DNA of 64,000 nucleotides from Rhodocollybia butyracea (Eukaryota; Basidiomycota; Agaricomycetes; Agaricales; Omphalotaceae): positions 310,001-374,000 of the forward strand of contig JADNRY010000033.1 of NCBI GenBank assembly GCA_015501585.1. Direction: 5' to 3'. How positions within the stretch are numbered: the stretch's first letter is position 1; every line of letters begins with the position of its first letter. Shown piece after piece: positions 57,071 through 64,000 of the stretch. Below the pieces are notes generated by a model that was given only the letters and a program-made list of their open reading frames with translations, had not been told where the DNA came from and did not search any database. Made by a program: the position numbers and the translations under genes.

Positions 57071-57863
57071 GGTAATGCTTTCTCGCGGCCAGTATCGCGT
57101 CAGCGCAATGAGCAATATGTTGACGGAAAAGTTAGCAGCACACTTGCATCTTCCATTTGAAGCTACCACACGAATTCAATACGTGAAAGACTGAGCCGTA
57201 TTCTTCTAATGTATGATTGGCTTAACGATATGCAGCGACGTGACCAACAAAGGTTAGGGAAAGTTGAAACTGAACCTGAGAACGTCCACTTAGAAGAACT
57301 GCGAAAAAAAAGAACCTAATTGCGCAGTAGATAAGCGACAAAGAAACAAAATCTGCGACCTTCTGCGACTTGCCAAGAGCTAATCCACATCATGTTCAAA
57401 TTGCACGACTGCATTCCGCCGCTATAGTTTCTTCTTTGCCTCTATCGAAGCACAGGAACTGGCAGCATAGTAAACAGACCACATCAGCGATGGAATGGGA
57501 GGACAGAATGCTTCGATGGCGAAGTTAGGAATTTTCGTGCACGTGCAGAGTCTCGGAAGGACGTTCCGGCCTCCGAGCAACCTCCGAGCAAATCCACGAA
57601 CTGTCAGTTGTCAAGACTTCTACGCGATACATGGAGTTTCCAAGAGACTACGGGTGTGCAGCCCCGTCTGTCTACGCGTCTTCCAGTAGCGAATTCTTCC
57701 TGCAATGAATCAGTGAACGACAGTACCAAGTTCTTCAAATGTTGTTGGTTTCGCCCAGAGTAAGCTTTTTTCTGCTCTTTTCCTTTCTCGTCGTTGACTG
57801 CGCACATAGTTCTTATATAAGTTTAACTGAACTCATTCATTCATTCTCTGTCATTTGCCTCGA
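57071..57863. other. No gene; leader of bHLH copy 9
   Basis: Nothing recognisable until about 57760, where the bHLH leader 'CTTTTTTCTGCTCTTTTCCTTTCTCGTCGTTGACTGCGCACATAG' (in parts) starts. Confidence 0.4.
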
Positions 57864-58606
57864 CATGTCTCCTGGCTTCATTCCCACTGGCTCTCGTACT
57901 CATTGACATCATTTGTGCCGCCGCAATCCTTCCCCTTGGAAAAATCGATGGATTATGTACTTTCAGTACTCGATGAATCCAATTCAGCCCAACTATTCTC
58001 TGTCGCTACGTCATATGTCTCTCCGTGCGTCCAGTTTAACGTTTCTTGCATCTTACATCGCACTCATATCATTCATCTAGCTTCTAGCTTCAAACACTTG
58101 AGCCCACCAATTACTAGTTACTTCCCACTCCGCTCCTTACTCCACTTTGCCAGACTATGGCTATGCTGCAGCTGCACCCTCTCCTTCCTGTCGCTGTACA
58201 ATGCTACCATCTCCTCCCGCTTCGGCCAACAATGTTGATACGCCCCCCTTGGTTCCAACCTGGAGCCATCGTCATCATCCGGACCCTATGTTACTGCTAG
58301 TACTGGCCCCCGGTCACATCGCTACAACCCAATGAGCGTTCCTACTCTACGAGCTAGCGCGCCTGCTGCTAGCGAGCCCAAGCAGCAAAACTAACAATGA
58401 TGATTCGGACAAAGGCTGAGAGGAGCACGCACAGTCTACTGAAAGTGTGGACCCGTAAGTCGTTTTTCATCTTTTCCCTTATATTATTCAGTCTTCGAGC
58501 GGCCGTTCGTAGGCAGCGAATCGAGTTTAAGCAGAAGCGTCATGACAACTTGAGAGATGGCTTCGCGTATCTAAAGTTCATGCTGCCATCCACCAAGAGC
58601 CAATGA
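57864..58606 (+). pseudogene. bHLH-leucine-zipper-like copy 9, truncated
   Basis: It starts MSPGFIPTGSRTH and meets TGA within exon 1. Exon 2 is recognisable but frameshifted ('CTACTCTACGAGCTAGCGCGCCTGCTGCTAGC'). The intron 2 borders remain (GTAAGT at about 58455, CAG at about 58490). Exon 3 reads RRQRIEFKQKRHDNL, with Lys-Gln at the acidic contact position, and helix 1 ending LKFMLPS, then TGA at 58604. Exon 4 with helix 2 and the zipper is absent. Clearly dead. Confidence 0.75.
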
Positions 58607-59109
58607 ACTTAACTGCATTACACCACTATAGTTTCTTCTGTACCTCCATTGAAGCCCATAGCACTGACAGCAAGAAACAATGACGATTGGATCGGTGGTC
58701 CTGTAGATTCTGTGCAGATTTGCCCTGTTAAAGGCCATTTTGTGTTGGCAGTAAGTAACGAGCGCGTTCCGGGCGGAGCGATTCAGTTACCTGCTTGCCA
58801 GCTACAGCAAACGATTTGGTCGACTCTCATTCCCAGGGAGAAGTCGGTCAAACCGGAGCTCATTTCCAGTTTGCAATTTGTTTTTGGTAGATTGCGAACT
58901 TATATTCCAAGAAAGCGGTCACGTCCAATTGGTTGAGTACCTGACAGACATATAGTACGCCGTTATTCTTTCCTCCTTTCTCCCACTTCGAACCGTTCAA
59001 GTTGTCTATGCATCTAGTCTCCTGCATTCTCACTAGGCTTAAAGTGGGCTCGAAGCTAACTTACAGACAATTACATTGATCCTGTACTGGAACAAAACAT
59101 GATGTATGA
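58607..59109. other. No gene recognised
   Basis: A 95-codon open frame (58649-58936) has no motifs I recognise. The phrase near 58612-58640 ('GCATTACACCACTATAGTTTCTTCTGTACCTCCATTGAAGC') resembles 57410-57450, a small local duplication flanking bHLH copy 9. Confidence 0.4.
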
Positions 59110-59520
59110 TAGATTAGACGGATTTCGGTTCACTCAAGACTGGAGTAGTCGCTTGGAGTGCCATACCTACCTCATTACTTGAAGTGGTCGATCGCAGTGC
59201 TTGCTTTGTCTACTCGATTTGCTTCTTGAAGACACCGTTTCCTCTCGATATCCACTCCCCGCAAAAAAAGAAAACGCCGGCCAATCCTTGGTTGTTCTCG
59301 TGTTTCCCGACCTTCTTGCTACGGGAAAAACATCATCACCCACCACTCCTCGCTCCCGCGCTCGTTACCACCATATCCCCCCATCACAAAGAAAACACAA
59401 AAAAAGGACCGCCTACATGCCACCCGCCTGCGTATGTTAGCGTATAGCTTACCGTGAAGACCTTTGCTTCTACATACTAGGGAGATCTTATTTGAAGCCT
59501 GAAACGCAAACTTGCAATAG
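59110..59520 (+). repeat. Conserved block downstream of bHLH copy 9
   Basis: Contains 'CAAGACTGGAGTAGTCGCTTGGAGTGCCATACCTACCTC' (in parts), 'GATCTTATTTGAAGCCTGAAACGCAAACTTGCAATAG' and 'GTATGATAATGAACAAGAC', as after copies 1 and 4, and leads directly into the 3' end of the adenylate-forming gene. Confidence 0.6.
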
Positions 59521-59689
59521 TGTATGATAATGAACAAGACAGACTGGCGGCATGGCATCACAGAACTTTCAACGTATTGATCAAGGTTATCAAAATGCCT
59601 TATCTATCCATCTCCGCCCACGCCCATCGTTGTTGTATCACTTATTCTCCTCCGGACCGCCCTCCACTCCCGTCCCTTGGTGTTGTAGT

Positions 59690-61653
59690 CTACACGTTGC
59701 CTGAAAATAACTGGTCCAACTTTTCTTTCATTGTCTCCTCTACAACTTTCCTCCTCACTGTCCCTTTTGTCAGTGTTCGGGGTAAAGTGCCCAAAGGTAC
59801 AACAAATATCATGTCCGGAGCAGCGATACGTTCGTGTGGATAGCGAGTGGAGTGGAAAGGGCGAATCCGGTGGTATATTTCGATTTTCAGCTCAGACTCA
59901 TTGAGGACGGGGCTGACGCTGGAATGAGATGAAGGAGAGCATACCTCCACAACCAATACTGGAGATAGACGGCCATTACCCACTACCACACAGTCTGTGA
60001 TGATATCACCGCAAAGGCTTCGAGCATTATCTTCAATGGCTCTACAGAGGCAAATGAAGAAAAGCTCAGATGGGATTGAATTGATGAACTTACTTTGTGT
60101 CACACAGTCTGCAATTTCGCATATTGAACCAATCATCATTGCGACCGCAAAAGACGTAGCCTCCAGGTTCCACCTCGCGGAAAAGATCGTTGGTGTGATA
60201 GTTACCTAAGGATCTCAGTAATTACAACTCGAATTCATACCAGCGGTAAACGGTATGGGATACTAACCGTCAGACGATCTGAATGAAACATCAGGGCATT
60301 CGGGTGCTTCTGGGGGAACAACTAGTTCCAGTAGATCGGAATCGTTTGAGACAGGTATGAACTTGATTGAAGAAGGGCCTGGGAACCGTTTAAGGTAGTT
60401 TTGGCGAGATTTCCGAAGTCCCTCTGATATGAGAAGTCCACCGCATTCAGTCGTTCCAAAAGCATTCTATAAAATTAATCAAGTTCGAATGAAGAGTGAA
60501 GAGAGCTTACCACAAGATTAATACCGTTTCTCCAGGCCCATTCTTCGTCCTCATCGCTCCCCAAGCCACCTCCCGTGTATATAATGGCATCCACTGAGGA
60601 GAGGGCACGTAAAGTTTCTGGGTCCGTACGTGACGCACGAATGTGTTCTCGAAGCATACGTGGGTACGAGAAAAGCTGCCTCGTCTGGCATCTGTTAATA
60701 ATATCTACTAATTCGGATGTGGAGGGTTGGCCAGATTTGAATTGGACCATGCAGGATGTGAAGTAGATTGTTCCAAGTAGAGCTGCAACGGTGGAATGAG
60801 TCAAATTCATTTCAAGCAAGAAATAGAAGGACGTGGAAACATGCCTACGAATTGAGCCATATAGCCGATGCTCCCACTGCCGACAATGTCATTTCGTTAG
60901 CTGAGAGCAGTTACGATGCTTGGAATAATGACCTTACCGCCAGCTTACAAAATCTACCTTTCCAGAATCCAAGCGACCTTTTGTCGCTTGACTACGAACA
61001 TTACCATCCATCCAGGTGTAGTTGAAGGGAACAATCTTGGATTTCCCTGAGGTTGTTCCACTGGTCTGGTAAATGATTGCGACGTCAGAACCTGTGACAT
61101 GAGGCAGGTCGGGGAGTATATAGTCATTCAGGAGAACAACAGTGACCAAAGTAAAGCAAGGAATAGGTATATCACGGACGATGTCGCTATATCCCGACCC
61201 ATAGATGAAAGCACGGGTATTGGCCTGTTCAAGCGGGCCTTGGATGACATTGTAATCGGCATTTTGGAAGATATTGATGAGCTGGGGAATGTATCCCGCT
61301 CGGGAAATTGCGTATACATGTACGGTGTCGAGGTACTTGTAGCCTCCGAAACTGGGGACAGTAGAATATAGAGTCAGCTCAATATGTTTCGGCGGCACTC
61401 GCAATCCTCTGCAACTAACTTACCATAAAGCAATTACGGACTGCTGAGGAATATCACTACTTTCTTTCAAAACATGAAACCAGTATCGAGCAAGGTGCTC
61501 AATATCGAGAAGGAACTGGTGGAAAGTGATGTTCGTCCAATGATCAATCTGGTCGGTTTGGGGGTTGACTTGGGGAATCTTGAATGCAACCCTAGAGGGG
61601 AAGCGGGAGGCCGCATCTTCGATGTTAGTTAGGTGGGTCAGGAGTGGAGGCAT
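59690..61653 (-). CDS. Adenylate-forming (AMP-binding) enzyme, fungal NRPS-like A-domain type
   Basis: About seven exons on minus, starting MPPLLTHLTNIEDAASRFPS at 61653. Motifs appear in order: VHVYAISRAGYIPQLINIF; the A3 loop IIYQTSGTTSGKSKIVPF (about 61090-61035), which binds ATP phosphates; CQTRQLFSYPRMLREHI; AIIYTGGGL; NAFGTTECGGLL (A5, adenine binding, about 60465-60430); GGYVFCGRNDDWFNMRNC (A7-A8 hinge, about 60150-60100); CGDIITDCVVVGNG; and LPRTLTKGTVRRK with the conserved C-terminal Lys (A10, about 59770-59735). The family activates a carboxylic acid as its adenylate. No carrier-protein or reductase domain follows, so it would be a stand-alone ligase, about 550 residues. I see no stop or frameshift, though one intron near 60835-60770 is uncertain. 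Partial dead copies lie at 11.6, 26.9 and 38.6 kb. Substrate cannot be read. Confidence 0.8.
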
Positions 61654-62829
61654 GGTAAAGTGATCCTTTTGCCCCGAAGAGGGGCTTATATCCCTGCGTC
61701 TTGACTTCCGTAATGAATACTATGTAAACTGGTATTCCTCTTTATTCGCTCGAAACGCCTTCTAAACCGAAGAGTGACTCTAGTCTACTCTAGTGTGACA
61801 CTCTGCTGTCGTATTACTGCCATATTACTGTGTTCTTCGCTCCAAAGCGAAGAGTAATTCAATTTTGCGGTATACATACATACTTTTCAAGTTCCAAGCA
61901 TCGGCAGGCAGCGACCTGTTTTATATAGATAAACCATTTGATTGATGGCCACACCGCTAAGTAAGTACATAGTTTACAAGTTTACAAGTTGATATTCATC
62001 TCTATCCTACATAAGTAGAAGGACTAAGGTTGTTCCATGCATTCATAATTTTCAATGTCTACTTAGGATATGAGATCTGGTAACCCCCGAAGCTTCGATG
62101 ATCCGTAATGTTCAGTGGGCAAGTACTTCCTCATTTTTGCAGTGAACTACAGTAAGTACATTACGAGTCCTGAATGAAATGAAGGCTTGTCCTTATGGCC
62201 GGTTTTGCGTGGGAATTTGTTCCGATTAGGCTGACCTTTTCTCAATCGGGTTGTCCCAATAAGGAGATTTTTTTCGATATATTTGGAAGGTCAAAGCAGT
62301 AGGCATGTGATTTTCTATTACTCATCTACTCGCTGTTCTTTACTCATAATTAATTCTTCCTTTTCATTTGCGGCGTTCGATTCTCTTCTCAGGTGTGCTT
62401 CGTCTCTGGTCTGTTTTTATTTTAGCAACCACTACCATGTTATCACTGTTCGGTGTTCCTCAACCTTCTCCTGCAGTCTACATCACTTTTGGGTATGTTC
62501 TTGAATCTCTCATTTCTGAATTCTTCTTGAACACCGCTTTATTCCTGCCTGCGCACCTCTTCTGTCATTCGAACCATGCTTCTTTGCCGTGCGGCGTTTA
62601 ATTTACACAATTTGCATGATTGACCCGCTCCCTTCCTTGGTTTTGAACTCTTGCTCCGCGCAGGTGTTCTTCTCCATTCTTTTTATTTATATCTCTTTAT
62701 TGCTTTTATCTCTCTCTTCAACTACTGCTACATCCATTTGTCTTCACTCAATATTTTACTCGTGCAAAAATGCCTTCTATAACTTCTTGTAAATGTTATC
62801 TTTATCTTGCTCTCTCCCTTTGCACTGAC
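61654..62829. other. No gene; remnant of the membrane-protein family
   Basis: Positions 62067-62150 (minus) match the last exon and 3' flank of membrane paralogue A ('GATCTGGTAACCCCCGAAGCTTCGATG', 'GTGGGCAAGTACTTCCTC'), a fourth remnant in the expected place upstream of the adenylate-forming gene. The duplicated phrase 'AAGTTTACAAGTTTACAAGTTGATATTC' is at 61978. 62280-62830 is T-rich with no clear gene. Confidence 0.5.
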
Positions 62830-63793
62830 ATTCTTTGCCTTTCTCTCTTTAGTACCCATTAAGATAACTACAAAAATCTTGCGGTTTTACGCCTCTTCCT
62901 ATCTCATCGATTCGTTTGACATCACGCGTATCCCAGCAAATGACAGTCCTGCCCTCGAGCTTCAACACATTCATGAACGTAAAGAGCTACTTGCAATGCT
63001 CAGTGTCTGTTGCACTTTTGCTGCAGTCTTGCCTCTGTTGTTATTCCAGTGAGTAAACCTTTTTTTGGACAGCGCAGTCGTCAATTTCTGCCACACTCTT
63101 TGTGTGCCCTCGCCTGTTATGGGTAGTTTCGCAGAAGCCTTGACTTATGTCGAGTTTTCTTTTTCACTTGCCTCTGTTGATGTCGACTGCTCTATCGCCA
63201 CTATCCTTCATTGCACTCACAATGTTCGTTGCATTGCGTTTTCATTCCATCCCACCTGCCCATTGTTTGTGACTCGACTTCTAAACTTTGTGCAAAATTA
63301 CCTCCCATCCCATGTATCGGCCCTCATTCTTCGCATGGAGATTACGACTCTTCCTCTTTCTGTTCCCGATATGTTTGATCACATGATATGGGGTGATTGT
63401 ACATGGCCTGCTATTTTTGCTGCGATTCCCCATGTAGTGGATTTCATGGTTGTAACCATGCAATACATCGTATGGCCACCTTTTCCTTGTGTTGAGAATG
63501 CAATGAAGAATGCATGGCTTGCCAACGCTTGTCCTGCTCTTCAGTGTCTGCATCTCCACTATGGACACCATGCTCTCGGCAATATCGCTCTCGGTACTTA
63601 TCTCACTCAACTTCAGGCTCACTTGGTGGAACCTCCTGATGTACTTGTGCACATTTCTTGCTTATTTACTTGCTCTGAATGGAGGCAAGGTAACACTTGT
63701 TTCCGCAGGGATCGTGCTGCATTTCCGGCTGCCACCTCATCTCCCCAGTATGCGCGGTTGTTTATTTTTGGTAAATCTTTGTCGTTTTCATAG
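62830..63793 (+). CDS. Hypothetical protein, possibly F-box/LRR-like
   Basis: Two open stretches appear joined by a 24 bp GT-AG gap (63050-63075, GTGAGT...GGACAG), which is too short for a normal intron, so the join is doubtful. The first ends HERKELLAMLSVCCTFAAVL and PLLLF, resembling the end of an F-box. The second (about 63076-63793) has Trp/Cys/His-rich sequence with LRR-like phrases: VSALILRMEITTLPL, IPHVVDFMVV, CPALQCLHLHYG, LGTYLTQLQ. The start is not determined. An F-box-like protein with degenerate leucine-rich repeats is a guess; a conserved hypothetical is the safer call. Confidence 0.4.
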
Positions 63794-63844
63794 CTTTTGA
63801 TATGCTCCGTTTCATCAATTCAGTGCTGCCTTCCGACGATGCGA

Positions 63845-63864
63845 TTTTTTTTTTTTTTTTTTTT
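63845..63864. repeat. Poly(T) run of 20
   Basis: An uninterrupted T20 about 50 bases after the last open frame. On the minus strand it is a poly(A) run and could mark a retroposed end. Confidence 0.9.
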
Positions 63865-64000
63865 GATATCTGAACTACCATTTCATCGTCCTGTATTGTA
63901 GCAACTTGTATGATTAGTATGATTATACATTGCAATCACTGCCTTGCAGGCTGTTTATTGTCGACTTAATGAGCAAAGTTGATCAAACACTACATCGCCC

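Overview
The window looks like nuclear DNA of a basidiomycete fungus, most likely an Agaricomycete. The coding blocks are cut by 50-60 bp GT-AG introns. The recognisable families are typical of mushroom-forming fungi: a DUF6533-type membrane protein, a small protein ending in a conserved LDLNLDV...GDLTL tail, a kinase-like protein with a DWDWAG motif, a LINE reverse transcriptase with QADD instead of YADD, and a tyrosine-recombinase retroelement. I cannot name the species.

Layout. 1-9.2 kb: a frameshifted kinase-like gene (possibly Crinkler-type), a short conserved arginine-rich protein gene and a relic of cysteinyl-tRNA synthetase (CysRS). 9.2-63 kb: a tandem, segmentally duplicated region. 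Its core is nine copies of a four-exon gene for a bHLH-leucine-zipper-like protein, all on + (starts at 9240, 13745, 25258, 31986, 36339, 40188, 44742, about 46977 and 57864). Copies 1, 2, 4 and 5 are intact by exon arithmetic. Copy 6 has lost its C-terminal tail, copy 7 carries one nonsense codon, copy 3 is frameshifted, and copies 8 and 9 are relics. Between the bHLH copies, on the minus strand, lie parts of the rest of the ancestral unit: a fungal adenylate-forming (AMP-binding) enzyme, apparently complete only at 59.7-61.7 kb; CysRS, present only as seven dead pieces; and a small membrane-anchored protein with two intact copies, one frameshifted copy and one remnant. Conserved non-coding blocks follow most bHLH copies, and short repeats sit between the membrane-protein gene and the next bHLH gene.

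Inserted into this array are: a DUF6533 gene (15.8-17.3 kb); a 5'-truncated LINE with a telomere-like (CCTAA)n tail (18.9-20.9 kb); a 2.2 kb element with terminal inverted repeats and a 9 bp target duplication, carrying a nested 337 bp MITE, a degenerate tRNA-like segment and a G-rich TTAGGG-like tract (29.4-31.7 kb); and, at 50.4-56.5 kb, a dead Ngaro/PAT-like retroelement with split direct repeats nested in a 342 bp MITE.

The most interesting system is the bHLH-zipper array. The DNA-contacting positions of the basic region differ from the E-box consensus (His to Arg, Glu to Asp or Gly), and the copies differ in the number of zipper modules. I infer a locally expanding, combinatorially dimerising transcription-factor family; this is not shown by the sequence alone.
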